From NCBI GenBank assembly GCA_041394725.1, contig JAWKHR010000023.1:1-64000 (forward strand): a stretch of DNA of 64,000 nt, in the 5' to 3' direction. The stretch comes from JAWKHR01 sp041394725. GTDB taxonomy: Bacteria; Acidobacteriota; Vicinamibacteria; Vicinamibacterales; SCN-69-37. Positions 16,111-25,713 of the stretch are shown one piece after another (position 1 is the first letter of the stretch; every line of letters begins with the position of its first letter). A program made the position numbers and the translations under genes. The notes under the pieces were generated by a model. That model ran no database searches and was not told the origin of the DNA. It worked only from the letters and a program-made list of their open reading frames with translations.

Positions 16111-16952
16111 AGAATCCGCCAGTCCGTCCAGATGCCCATCGAGCAGAGCCGGATGTAGAGGTCCGAGAAGCCCACCCAGAACAGCGACGCCCACGCGAAC
16201 CGCATGTGCGCGCGGTTGAGCGCGCTCGAGCACACGTAGGCCGTGCGGCGCACCGGGCGGTTCGAGAGGACGTCCTTGATCCCGCCCACCAGGTGTCGCA
16301 GCGAGTGGCACCCGAACGTGTAGCCCCCCAGCAGGATCACGTTGACGACCATCACCAGCGTCCCGACGCCGATGCCGAACCGGGTGCCGCCGCCGGGCGC
16401 CGGGAACCGCGTGGCCACGATGGCGTCGTAGCTCAGGATGCCGATGAAGATCACCGCGAAATACAGGAAGTAGCGGTGGATGTTCTGGACGATCAGCGGG
16501 AACCACTGCTCGCCGCGGTAGTGCGACCGCGGCTCGCCCACCGCGCACGCGGGCGGGTCGGCCCAGAACGCCTTGTAGTACGCGCCGCGGTAGTAGTAGC
16601 ACGTGAACCGGAACCCGCCCGGCGCCCACAGGATCAGGAACGCCGCCGAGTAGGGCAGGGCCGCCGGCCACCACGCCGGGACGTCGGGGCCGCCGAACCA
16701 GGCGTGCGGCGACGTGCCGAACAGCAGCGGCGAGTACATCGGCGAGAGGTACGGCCCGAACTCGTAATGGGCGTTCTGGAAGGCCGCCCACGTCGAGTAG
16801 ACGATGAACGCGGACAGGCCCAGGAACGTCAGGGTGGACTGCAGCCACCACGCGTCGCGGCGGACGGTCTCGCCGAAGCGGCGCGGCGCGGGCAGGCTGG
16901 CGGGGATGTCGGCCAAATCTGGTGCCTCCGGGGTTGCGGGTGTGGCGCGCAC
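16107..16952 (-). CDS. sdhC: Succinate dehydrogenase membrane anchor, Sdh1 type
   Basis: The 281-residue protein has about five membrane segments and many aromatic residues. It carries conserved histidines (NAHYEFGPY, QNIHRYFLYF, GCHSLRHLVGG) suitable as heme or quinone ligands. In length and position (anchor-flavoprotein-FeS) it corresponds to the single large anchor of mycobacterial Sdh1, not to the small SdhC/SdhD pair of E. coli. Because no separate sdhD is present, it should be the sole anchor. It starts at a GTG at 16952. It may serve a menaquinone-linked chain, an inference from the Sdh1 comparison. Confidence 0.85.
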   Translation of the reverse strand: MRATPATPEAPDLADIPASLPAPRRFGETVRRDAWWLQSTLTFLGLSAFIVYSTWAAFQNAHYEFGPYLSPMYSPLLFGTSPHAWFGGPDVPAWWPAALPYSAAFLILWAPGGFRFTCYYYRGAYYKAFWADPPACAVGEPRSHYRGEQWFPLIVQNIHRYFLYFAVIFIGILSYDAIVATRFPAPGGGTRFGIGVGTLVMVVNVILLGGYTFGCHSLRHLVGGIKDVLSNRPVRRTAYVCSSALNRAHMRFAWASLFWVGFSDLYIRLCSMGIWTDWRIL

Positions 16953-16987
16953 ACCATACCCAACGCGCGCCCGCGAGGCAATGCCGG

Positions 16988-18349
<1,362 letters not shown>

Positions 18350-18378
18350 GGCTCGAAAGGGGGGATAGGTCGCCTCAG

Positions 18379-18384
18379 TATACT
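18379..18384. promoter_or_regulatory. Palindromic TATACT element between regulator and kinase genes
   Basis: AGTATACT is self-complementary, so both strands read TATACT, a good -10 hexamer. It lies in the 95-bp divergent gap and could serve both genes. No convincing -35 hexamer accompanies it on either strand. Confidence 0.35.
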
Positions 18385-18444
18385 TTGATAGCTTGGCCTG
18401 AAGGCCGCCGGATCACCCGGGTTGGCCCGCCGGAGGGCACGATC

Positions 18445-19884
18445 GTGACGGACCAGCTGCGGCACGGCACCCGCCCGGATGAGGCCCTGGCCAACGTCGT
18501 GCACGCTCTCGACCAGGCCGCGATCGTCGCGACGACCGACGTCACGGGGAAGATCACCTCGGTCAACGACCGGTTCTGCGCCATCTCTGGTTACTCGCGC
18601 GAGGAGTTGGTCGGCCAGGACCACCGGGTCGTCAACTCGGGGCTCCATCCGCCGTCGTTCATCCGCGAGCTGTGGCAGACGATTGCCCGTGGCGCCATCT
18701 GGCGGGGCGAGATCAGGAACCGCGCCAAGGACGGGTCCTTCTACTGGGTGGACACGACGATCGTGCCCTTCCTGGACGAGGCGGGGAAGCCCTATCAGTA
18801 CGTCGCCATCCGCCACGACATCACCGATCGCAAGCGCGCCGAGGAGTCGGCGCGCCAGCTCGCGGCACTCGTCGAGTCGTCGCACGACGCCATCGTGGGC
18901 CTCGACCTGGCCGGCGTCGTGGTGACGGCGAACCCGGCCGCGGTGTGGATGTTCCGGCTGGGCCCGGACCAGCTCGTGGGCCGCGCGCTGGCCGACGTCT
19001 ACGCGGCCGACCGCCCGGGCGAGCTGCAGCTCATCCTCGAGGCGGTGCGGCGCGGCGAGCGCATCGAGCACTTCGAGACGACGCGCACGCTCCCGGATGG
19101 GACGATCGTCGAGCTCTCGCTCGGCGTCGCGCCGCTCTACGACGAGGGCGGGCGGCTCAGCGGCGCGTCGCTCGTCGCGCGCGACGTGTCCGCGGCCAAG
19201 CACGCGCAGGCGGCGCTCCGTCGCCAGGAATCGCTCGCGCAGCTCGGCCAGATGGCCGCGGTGGTGGCGCACGAGGTCAAGAACCCGCTGGCGGGCATCC
19301 GCGGGGCGCTCGAGATCATCGCCGACGGCCTGCCCGCCGACTCCGAGGAGCGCGGCGTGGCCGGCGAGATCATCGCGCGGATCGACGCGCTCGACGCGAT
19401 GGTGCAGGACCTGCTGATGTTCGCGCGCCCGCGCGAGCTCGTCCGCGACGCGGTGCCGCTCCGGCCGCTGCTCGAGGACACCGTCGCGCTCGTGCGCCGC
19501 GATGCAGCGCACGCCGAGGTCGTCGTCGGCCTGGAGGCCGACGACGTCACGATTGCCGCCGACCGCGAGCTGCTGCGCGTCGCGTTCCAGAACGTCGTCA
19601 TCAACGCGTCACAGGCGATGGGCGGAACGGGGCGCATCCGGGTCCGCGTCTCGCGGACGTCGGAGACCCACGTCGAGGTGGAGGTCCTCGACGAGGGACC
19701 CGGCGTGCCCGACGACCTGCTGGACCGGGTCTGCGAGCCGTTCTTCACCACGAAGGCCCGCGGCACCGGCCTCGGCCTGGCGATCACACGGCGCGTCGTG
19801 GACCTGCACCGCGGCGAGCTGCGGATCGGCCGCCACGACGCGGGCGGCACCCGCGTCGCCATCCGCCTGCCGGTTCGCGGCTGA
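18445..19884 (+). CDS. PAS-domain sensor histidine kinase
   Basis: The 479-residue cytoplasmic kinase has two PAS domains (about 15-135 and 140-250) and no membrane segment, so it probably senses an internal signal. A HisKA domain with the phosphoacceptor in VVAHEVKNPLAGIRG follows, then an HATPase domain with NVVINASQAMGG, GPGVPDD and GTGLGLAITRRVVD. I choose the GTG at 18445 because CGGAGGG lies 9 bp upstream; an in-frame TTG at 18385 would place translation over the TATACT element. Divergent pairing with an NtrC-type regulator indicates a two-component system of the NtrB/NtrC or AtoS/AtoC kind. Confidence 0.92.
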   Translation: MTDQLRHGTRPDEALANVVHALDQAAIVATTDVTGKITSVNDRFCAISGYSREELVGQDHRVVNSGLHPPSFIRELWQTIARGAIWRGEIRNRAKDGSFYWVDTTIVPFLDEAGKPYQYVAIRHDITDRKRAEESARQLAALVESSHDAIVGLDLAGVVVTANPAAVWMFRLGPDQLVGRALADVYAADRPGELQLILEAVRRGERIEHFETTRTLPDGTIVELSLGVAPLYDEGGRLSGASLVARDVSAAKHAQAALRRQESLAQLGQMAAVVAHEVKNPLAGIRGALEIIADGLPADSEERGVAGEIIARIDALDAMVQDLLMFARPRELVRDAVPLRPLLEDTVALVRRDAAHAEVVVGLEADDVTIAADRELLRVAFQNVVINASQAMGGTGRIRVRVSRTSETHVEVEVLDEGPGVPDDLLDRVCEPFFTTKARGTGLGLAITRRVVDLHRGELRIGRHDAGGTRVAIRLPVRG

Positions 19885-19893
19885 CCGCCGCGC

Positions 19894-20439
19894 TCAGTCG
19901 CCGCCCCGATCGGGCAGCGGGTGGTTCTTCATCGCCTCGGCCTGCCCGTTGCGGATGAACGCGCTGACCACCTCGGCGTGCGCCTGGATCAGCTTGACCA
20001 CCCACGGGTCGGCCGACGTCTCGACGACGCGCACGCCGTTCGGCGTGGCCTCGGCGCGCAGCGCGATCTTCTCCGCGTTCGCGAAGACCTCGCGGAAGAG
20101 CGGGTCGCGCAGGTGAATCGGCCGCGCCTCGCGCACGCGCGCCGACATCGCCTCCACGTGCGTCTGGATCTTCTTCGCGACCGCCGGGTCGCTCGACTCG
20201 GTGACGGTCTCGACCCCGTCGGCGCGCGGCGTGACCTGGCGCGTGATCGTCTCGCGCGCGGCGAACAGCTCGTGGAACAGGGCCATGTCGGCCTGCGCGG
20301 CCTCGTCGCCCATCATGCCGCCGCCCATCATCCCGCCCATGCCGCCGCGACCGCGGCCCTGCGCGACGAGCGCGGCACCGGCGGCGACGGTCAGCACGGC
20401 CGTCAGCGCCACGAGGAACGCACGGAGTGGAGCACGCAT
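19894..20439 (-). CDS. Exported protein with internal duplication, function unknown
   Basis: The 181-residue product has a signal peptide (about 1-27) followed by a Gly/Met-rich stretch (GGMGGMMGGGMMG). The rest contains two similar modules: GVETVTESSDPAVAKKIQTH (about 83-102) and GVRVVETSADPWVVKLIQAH (about 135-154), each followed by a helix. The Met-rich linker and conserved histidines could suggest metal handling, but that is a guess. It converges on the kinase gene with only 9 bp between stops. It runs co-directionally with the downstream-located Yip1-like and stress-protein genes on the minus strand. Confidence 0.6.
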   Translation of the reverse strand: MRAPLRAFLVALTAVLTVAAGAALVAQGRGRGGMGGMMGGGMMGDEAAQADMALFHELFAARETITRQVTPRADGVETVTESSDPAVAKKIQTHVEAMSARVREARPIHLRDPLFREVFANAEKIALRAEATPNGVRVVETSADPWVVKLIQAHAEVVSAFIRNGQAEAMKNHPLPDRGGD

Positions 20440-20470
20440 GGCACACCTCCCGGGGCGCGCCGCCGGCCGG

Positions 20471-21004
20471 TCAGGACGCGGCCGGGCCGAAGAGCACGCC
20501 GATGACGACGGCCAGGGCGGCCGAGAACGCGGCGGCGAGTCCGCACACGGCCACGGCCCGGCCCAGGCTGCGATAGTCGAGCGCCTGGCGCACCGCGACG
20601 ACCATCGCCGCGATCATCCAGACGATCGTGATGACGAAGACCGGGACCGTCAGCGGCGGCAGGGCCGCGAACACCTGCAGCAGGCCCGGCGAGGCCGCGA
20701 ACCCGATGGTCCGCAGCAGCTCGCCCAGCGTGACCTCGGTGTCCGGGCCCGGCAGCGTGCGCGTGCCGAGCTGGAACATCAGCACGGCCCACGCCACCCA
20801 CGTGACGAACGCGATCGCCGTGAAGGACAGGACCGTCGCGGGCCGGGTTCCGTAGAGCCCGCCCGCGCCGAATCCCGCCGCCAGGCTCGCCAGCAGGACG
20901 ACCGCGGCGGCCTGGCCCGTGGCGCGGGCATCGTGCTCGATGCCCTCGTAGGCGCCGCGGTCCAGGAGCGCCGCGCCCCACATCCGGTACAGGAACAGCG
21001 TCAC
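20471..21004 (-). CDS. Yip1-like integral membrane protein
   Basis: The 177-residue protein has about five membrane segments and the general form of Yip1-domain proteins: an N-terminal amphipathic DRGAYEGIEHDA helix, a central LGELLRTIGFAASPGLL segment, and a conserved Tyr/Arg-containing RQALDYRSLGRAV helix before the last segment. The role of bacterial Yip1-like proteins is unknown. It is preceded on the same strand by a universal stress protein gene 13 bp away, so the two are probably co-transcribed. Confidence 0.7.
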   Translation of the reverse strand: MTLFLYRMWGAALLDRGAYEGIEHDARATGQAAAVVLLASLAAGFGAGGLYGTRPATVLSFTAIAFVTWVAWAVLMFQLGTRTLPGPDTEVTLGELLRTIGFAASPGLLQVFAALPPLTVPVFVITIVWMIAAMVVAVRQALDYRSLGRAVAVCGLAAAFSAALAVVIGVLFGPAAS

Positions 21005-21017
21005 GATCGGCCCTCCG

Positions 21018-21515
21018 TCACGCGCGTTGCACCGCCTGCAGGGCGTCGGGCCGGAGGAACTCGTGCTCCGGGTGGCGCACCGTCAGCACCGGACACGGCG
21101 CCGACCGCACGACCTTCTCCGCGACGCTGCCCATCAGCGCGTGCGCCATGCCCGTGCGGCCGTGGGTGGCCATCACGATCAGGTCCACGCCGTTCTCCCG
21201 CGCGTACGTCGCGATGGCCGCCGCCGGCGCGTGCGACGTGACCAGCACGGGCCTCGCGCCGAGCGCCTGGCGGTCGTCGTCGTCCAGCAGCTGATCCAGC
21301 GAACGCCGCGCGGCGGTCTCCATCTCGGTCTGGAACCGGCCGAGGTCGAGCGACACGCCGCCCGTGGGCAGCATCATCGCGGCCAGGTCGTCCGAGACGT
21401 GCAGCACGTGCAGGGTCGCGCCGAACGTCCGCGCGAGCGTCCGCCCGTAGTCCAGCGCGACCGCCGAGGCCTCGCTGAAGTCGGTCGGCACCAGGACGTG
21501 TTTCAGGTAGACCAC
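21018..21515 (-). CDS. Universal stress protein, single domain
   Basis: The 165-residue protein has the UspA fold, beginning with KHVLVPTDFSEAS and ending with the nucleotide-binding signature GRTGMAHALMGSVAEKVV and PCPVLTVR. The spacing suggests an ATP-binding subtype. The GTG at 21515 has a GGGAGG site upstream and begins the usual first beta strand, so I prefer it over the ATG at 21548. It lies 171 bp from a divergent exchanger gene. Confidence 0.88.
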   Translation of the reverse strand: MVYLKHVLVPTDFSEASAVALDYGRTLARTFGATLHVLHVSDDLAAMMLPTGGVSLDLGRFQTEMETAARRSLDQLLDDDDRQALGARPVLVTSHAPAAAIATYARENGVDLIVMATHGRTGMAHALMGSVAEKVVRSAPCPVLTVRHPEHEFLRPDALQAVQRA

Positions 21516-21686
21516 GGGGACCTCCCTTCGAGGACAGGTTCTCGTCACCCAATCGAGCCAAACGCGTGCCAGCCCGGGCGCGTCCCCGACCGGTGGTTCG
21601 CCGGCCTGGCGGGCGACGTCCGGGGGATTCTTCCGGGCGGCGGCCTGGGTTTTCGGAACGGGGCCGTGTTGTGGTATCCGCTACGG

Positions 21687-22697
21687 GTGCCCGCGACCGT
21701 CCTGGCGGCCGTGCCCTTCGTGCTGGCCTCGGCCGTCATCCTGCTGGCCGGCGTCCGGCTGGCCCGCTACGGCGACGTCATCGCCGAGAAGACCGGCCTG
21801 GGCGGCACGTGGATGGGGCTGGTCGTGATGGCCGCGGTCACGTCGCTGCCCGAGCTCGTGACGGGGACGAGCGCCATCCTCGTCGTGCAGGTACCCGAGG
21901 TCGCCGCCGGCGACGCGATCGGGTCGTGCATGTTCAACCTCGTCATCCTCGCCTTCCTCGACTTCCGCAACCCGAAGCCGCTCTCGGCGACGATCCACCA
22001 GGGGCACGTCCTGGCCGCGGGCTTCGGCCTGGTCCAGCTGGGGCTGGCCGCGCTCGGCATCGTGGCCGGCGCGCGGATGCCGGTGATCGGCTGGATCGGC
22101 CTGCCGAGCCTGGTCTTCCTGGCGATCTACGCCTTTGCGACGCGGCTGATCTTCATCTACGAGCGCGCGCGGCTCTCCGCGCTGGCCGAGGAGCTGACCG
22201 GCGACATCCGCTACGCCGACATGACGCTGCGCTACGCGATCGGGATGTACGTCGCCGCGGCCGCGCTGCTCGTGGTCGCCGCCGCCTACCTGCCCGCCGC
22301 CGCGTCCAACCTCGCCGCCGCGACCGGCCTGGGTCAGAGCTTCGTGGGCAGCCTGTTCGTCGCCGCCGCCACCTCGATGCCGGAAGTGGTCGTCTCGATC
22401 GCGGCCGCGCGCCTGGGCGCGCTCGACATGGCGGCCGGCAACCTCTTCGGCAGCAACCTCTTCAACATCGCCGTGCTCGGGCTCGACGACGTCCTCTACT
22501 GGCGGGGGGGCCTGCTGGCCGACATCTCGCCGGTGCACCTGGTCTCGCTCATCGCGGCCATGGTCATGACCGCGATCGCGGTCATCGGGCTGACCTACCG
22601 GGCCCAGCACAAGCGGTTCCGGCTCTCGTGGGACTCGATCGGGATCGTCGGCGTCTACCTCGCGGCGGTCGTCCTGCTCTGGCGGATGGGCGGGTAG
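21687..22697 (+). CDS. Sodium/calcium exchanger family membrane protein
   Basis: The product of about 336 residues has ten or so membrane segments and the two alpha-repeats that define the CaCA superfamily. The first is TSLPELVTGTSA in helix 2; the second includes TSMPEVVVSIAAARLG and GNLFGSNLFNIAVLG. Acidic residues in the SLPE and SMPE motifs bind the cation. It should exchange Na+ or H+ for Ca2+ or a similar ion. The start is uncertain: GTG 21687 is annotated, and TTG 21669 is in frame. Frames further upstream overlap the divergent stress-protein gene and are rejected. Confidence 0.85.
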   Translation: MPATVLAAVPFVLASAVILLAGVRLARYGDVIAEKTGLGGTWMGLVVMAAVTSLPELVTGTSAILVVQVPEVAAGDAIGSCMFNLVILAFLDFRNPKPLSATIHQGHVLAAGFGLVQLGLAALGIVAGARMPVIGWIGLPSLVFLAIYAFATRLIFIYERARLSALAEELTGDIRYADMTLRYAIGMYVAAAALLVVAAAYLPAAASNLAAATGLGQSFVGSLFVAAATSMPEVVVSIAAARLGALDMAAGNLFGSNLFNIAVLGLDDVLYWRGGLLADISPVHLVSLIAAMVMTAIAVIGLTYRAQHKRFRLSWDSIGIVGVYLAAVVLLWRMGG

Positions 22698-22830
22698 CGG
22701 GGGGTTTTCGCCCACACCCGGGGGGAGCGTCCGCGGGCCACCGGGCGGCGCCGTCTTTTTTGAGGGCTGAAAACCGGCCGTTCGCCTCCGGCAGGATCGT
22801 TGCAGTACGATCGCCTGCCGGCCAGCCGCC

Positions 22831-23745
22831 ATGATTCAGATCCAGACCATCCTGTGTCCCGTGGACCTCTCGGACGCCTCCCGGGATGCCCTGGACTACG
22901 CGGCGCTGCTGGCGCGCTGGTACTCCGCCCGCCTGCGGGTGCTGTTCGTCGCCCCGCCCCTGCCGCCGGTGGCGGCGGCGCCCTTTCACGACCGGACGGC
23001 CGCCGGCCAGCTCCGGCGGGTGCTCGTCGACGAGCTCGATCGGTTCGTGGCGTCCGTTCGGGCGTCCGGCCTCCACGTGGACGTGACGCTGGGCGACGGG
23101 CCCATCGTGCAGCGGATCCTGGCCGAGGCCGACTCGATGGCCGCGGACCTCATCGTGATGGGCACGCACGGCCGTGGCGGGTTCGAGCACTTCATCATCG
23201 GCTCGGTCACCGAGAAGGTCCTGCGCAAGGCCACGTGCCCGGTGCTCACCGTGCCGCCGGGCGTCCACGCCGCGTCCGGGTCGGTGCCCCGGTTCACCAC
23301 GATCCTCGCGGCGGTGGACTTCTCCCACGCCTCGGAGCCGGCGCTGCACCTCGCGCTCTCGCTCGCGCAGGAGGCCGACAGCAAGCTGACGCTGTTCCAC
23401 GTGATCGAGTGGCCGGACCTCGGCGACCTGCTCGGCGTGCGCGAGGAACTGGCGCGCGCGCAGCGCGAGCGCATGGACCAGGCCTCCGCCCGGCTGCGCG
23501 CGCTCGTGCCGGACGCGGCGCGCGACTGGTGCCACCCGGAGCCGCTCGTCGTCGTCGGCAAGCCGGGCCGCGAGATCATCCGCGCGGCGACGGAGACCGG
23601 CGCAGATCTCATCGTCATGGGCACGCACAGCCGCGACGCGGTCAGCCGCGTGTTCTTCGGGTCCACGGCCAACAGCGTGGTGCGTTCGGCGCCGTGTGCC
23701 GTGCTGACCGTGCCGCCCGGCGGCCGTCCGATTCCCGGCGCCTGA
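22831..23745 (+). CDS. Tandem-domain universal stress protein
   Basis: The 304-residue protein has two Usp domains in one chain (about 1-148 and 155-300). Each opens with a first strand (TILCPVDLSDAS and TILAAVDFSHAS) and ends with a nucleotide-loop signature. The first loop is GTHGRGGFEHFIIGSVTEKV, the second GTHSRDAVSRVFFGSTANSV. Both are followed by a CPVLTVPPG or CAVLTVPPG strand. It is separate from but close to the single-domain Usp at 21 kb, forming a small stress/ion cluster with the exchanger gene. Confidence 0.9.
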   Translation: MIQIQTILCPVDLSDASRDALDYAALLARWYSARLRVLFVAPPLPPVAAAPFHDRTAAGQLRRVLVDELDRFVASVRASGLHVDVTLGDGPIVQRILAEADSMAADLIVMGTHGRGGFEHFIIGSVTEKVLRKATCPVLTVPPGVHAASGSVPRFTTILAAVDFSHASEPALHLALSLAQEADSKLTLFHVIEWPDLGDLLGVREELARAQRERMDQASARLRALVPDAARDWCHPEPLVVVGKPGREIIRAATETGADLIVMGTHSRDAVSRVFFGSTANSVVRSAPCAVLTVPPGGRPIPGA

Positions 23746-23834
23746 CCCGGCGTTGCGCGTCGAACACCGGCCGCCTGTTCCGTCGATCGCGTCACCGGCG
23801 CGCGTCCGGCCGCGTGCGACAATGCCCGCCACCC

Positions 23835-24629
23835 ATGTTCCCCGCTGATTCCTGGACCATCGGCGTCGTCGAACGCCTCGCGCCGATCGGGTGGGCGCAC
23901 GTGGTGGTCTTCGGCGCGGCCGTGCCGGTGGCCGCGCTCCTCAGCCGGCGCCGGCTGCTGGCGCCGGGCACGGCGCTGCCGCCCCGCGTCCAGTTCTTCC
24001 GTTCCACGGCGCTGACGCTCGTCGTCTTCGGGCTGTTCTCGTGGATGACGGCGCGCGCGCACGGCCTCGACCTGTGGCAGCCGCCGCGGATCGGCGCCGC
24101 CTCGGCCGTCGCGGTGGCCCTGATCGTCTACGTGCTCGCGGTGGCGTTCGGCCTGCCGTGGTGGCGGCAGGCCGTGCTCGAGCGGCGGCGATTCGTGGAG
24201 CTGGTGATGCCGGAGGGCGCCGTCGAGCGGTCGTGGTGGATCACCGTGTCGCTCCTCGCGGGCGTGAGCGAGGAGATCACGTGGCGGGGCGTGCAGACGT
24301 CGCTGCTCGCCGCCTGGCTCGGGTCCGGCGCGTGGGCGGTCGTGCTGAGCGCCGTCGGCTTCGGCATCTCCCACGCCACGCAGGGCGCGAAGTCGGCGGT
24401 GGTGATCGTGGCGTTCGCGGTGGTCTTCCAGGGCCTCGTGTGGGTCACCGGATCGCTCGCCGTGGCGATCGCGGTGCACGCGGCGTACGACCTCACGGCC
24501 GGCCTGACCTATGCGCACCTGGGCCGGCGGCGGGCCTATCCCTCGGGCGCGGTGGCCTCCGCCGGGTCGGCCGAGGCGGGCGCGGTCGGCGCGGGCGGCG
24601 ACGACAGGTCGCCGTCGTCGAGCAGCTGA
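23835..24629 (+). CDS. CPBP-family intramembrane protease (Abi/CAAX-like)
   Basis: The 264-residue protein has about seven membrane segments and the family motifs SEEITWRGV (paired glutamates and Arg), FGISHATQG and HAAYDLTAG. These supply the glutamates and histidines for the intramembrane metal site. The substrate is unknown; bacterial members range from bacteriocin self-immunity to protein maturation. The last ~31 residues are Ala/Gly/Ser-rich and overlap, tail to tail, the 3' end of the convergent dihydrouridine synthase gene. Confidence 0.85.
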   Translation: MFPADSWTIGVVERLAPIGWAHVVVFGAAVPVAALLSRRRLLAPGTALPPRVQFFRSTALTLVVFGLFSWMTARAHGLDLWQPPRIGAASAVAVALIVYVLAVAFGLPWWRQAVLERRRFVELVMPEGAVERSWWITVSLLAGVSEEITWRGVQTSLLAAWLGSGAWAVVLSAVGFGISHATQGAKSAVVIVAFAVVFQGLVWVTGSLAVAIAVHAAYDLTAGLTYAHLGRRRAYPSGAVASAGSAEAGAVGAGGDDRSPSSSS

Positions 24630-25618
24630 TCGGTCACGTAGTCCAGCGCCGCGTCGTCCGACCGTGACAGCAGGGCCTCCAGCGTGGAGCGCGGCACGAA
24701 TGCGGACTCGCGAGCCTGCATCGTCGGCCACGATCCGTCCGGCCGCCTCGGCGCGTAGCGGCACCAGAACCCGGCGTGCCAGCGGAGGAACTCGCGGAGG
24801 CGCGTCCGGCCGTGTTCGTCGTCGCCCCAGTGCTCGCGGCCGAGCGCGACGTAGCGCCGGTAGATGGCGAGCCGCTCCTCGGCCGTGATGTCCCAGTAGC
24901 GGTCCTCGGCGACCTCGCGGAAGAGCCAGGGCTTGATCAGCACGCCGCGCGCCGCCATGGTCGCCGCGCAGGCCGCCTCCCGGCGGCGCAGGGCGACCTC
25001 GTGGGGGAACAGCAGGTCGCCGTTGCCGATGACCGGGATCGGCACGGACGCCGCCACCTCGCCGATGACGTCCCACTCGGCGGGGTGCCGGTACCGCGCT
25101 TCGCGCGTGCGCCCGTGGACGCCCAGCGCGGCCGCGCCCGCGTCCACGATGGCCTTCGCCAGCTCGCGGTAGTTGCGCGACGTGGCGTTCCAGCCGAGCC
25201 GGATCTTCACGGTGACCGGGACCGTCACGGCCTCGCGCATCGCCGTCACGATCCGCGCCACCCGGTTGGGCTGGCGGGCCAGCGCCGCGCCCAGGCCCTT
25301 GCGGGTGAAGTGATCGATCGGGCAGCCGAGGTTGAGATCGACGAACTCCGCGCCGCGCGCCACGGCGAGCGCGGCCGCCCACGCCAGCTCGTCCGGCCGG
25401 TTGCCGGCGAGCTGTACGCCAAAGCACGGTTCGTCCGGCGCCCGCCGGATCAGCGCGAACTCGCCGCGGCGCCGCTGCTTCAGCCGTCGCGCCACGACCA
25501 TCTCGCTCACCAGCACCCGCGCGCCGAGCTCGACGCAGAGCCGCCGGTACGGCAGATTCGACCCCTTCGTCATCGGCGCCATGACCAGCGCGCCCGGAAG
25601 CTCCGCGAGGAACGACAC
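24536..25618 (-). CDS. tRNA-dihydrouridine synthase family protein
   Basis: The 360-residue flavoenzyme reduces uridine to dihydrouridine in tRNA D-loops. It has the TIM-barrel start LVMAPMTKGSNLPYR, the catalytic segment VDLNLGCPIDHFTRKGLG with Cys as the proton donor, the VKIRLGW strand with the FMN-contacting Lys, a GVHGRTREARY loop and a VIGNGDL strand. The GCPID and KGLGA features resemble the Dus3 branch more than E. coli DusA/B/C, so I give no gene symbol. The Ala/Pro-rich C-terminal tail (about 31 residues) is encoded in the overlap with the CPBP gene. Confidence 0.88.
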   Translation of the reverse strand: MSFLAELPGALVMAPMTKGSNLPYRRLCVELGARVLVSEMVVARRLKQRRRGEFALIRRAPDEPCFGVQLAGNRPDELAWAAALAVARGAEFVDLNLGCPIDHFTRKGLGAALARQPNRVARIVTAMREAVTVPVTVKIRLGWNATSRNYRELAKAIVDAGAAALGVHGRTREARYRHPAEWDVIGEVAASVPIPVIGNGDLLFPHEVALRRREAACAATMAARGVLIKPWLFREVAEDRYWDITAEERLAIYRRYVALGREHWGDDEHGRTRLREFLRWHAGFWCRYAPRRPDGSWPTMQARESAFVPRSTLEALLSRSDDAALDYVTDQLLDDGDLSSPPAPTAPASADPAEATAPEG

Positions 25619-25643
25619 GCGATGATCTTAGGCGGATTCCCGC

Positions 25644-25705
25644 GAAACTTCGACGTTCGAAGTTCGAACGGCGAACCGCGGTGGCCGGATTCGGCGGCTT
25701 CGCGC
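25644..25705. repeat. TTCGAA/GGTGGCCGGC element, copy 2
   Basis: The block reads TTCGACGTTCGAAGTTCGAA and then GCGGTGGCCGGATTCGGCGG. It fills the gap between the dihydrouridine synthase start and the stop of the NHL/PKD gene. Confidence 0.8.
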
Positions 25706-25713
25706 GGCCGGAC

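Noticed and set aside
13489..16158. An 889-codon plus-strand frame opposite sdhB and sdhA
   Set aside because: It spans two genes with full catalytic motifs on the minus strand and is composition-driven.
22698..22830. Intrinsic terminator at the TTTTTT tract after the exchanger gene
   Set aside because: The upstream GC-rich sequence does not form a clear stem ending at the T tract, so I do not annotate it.
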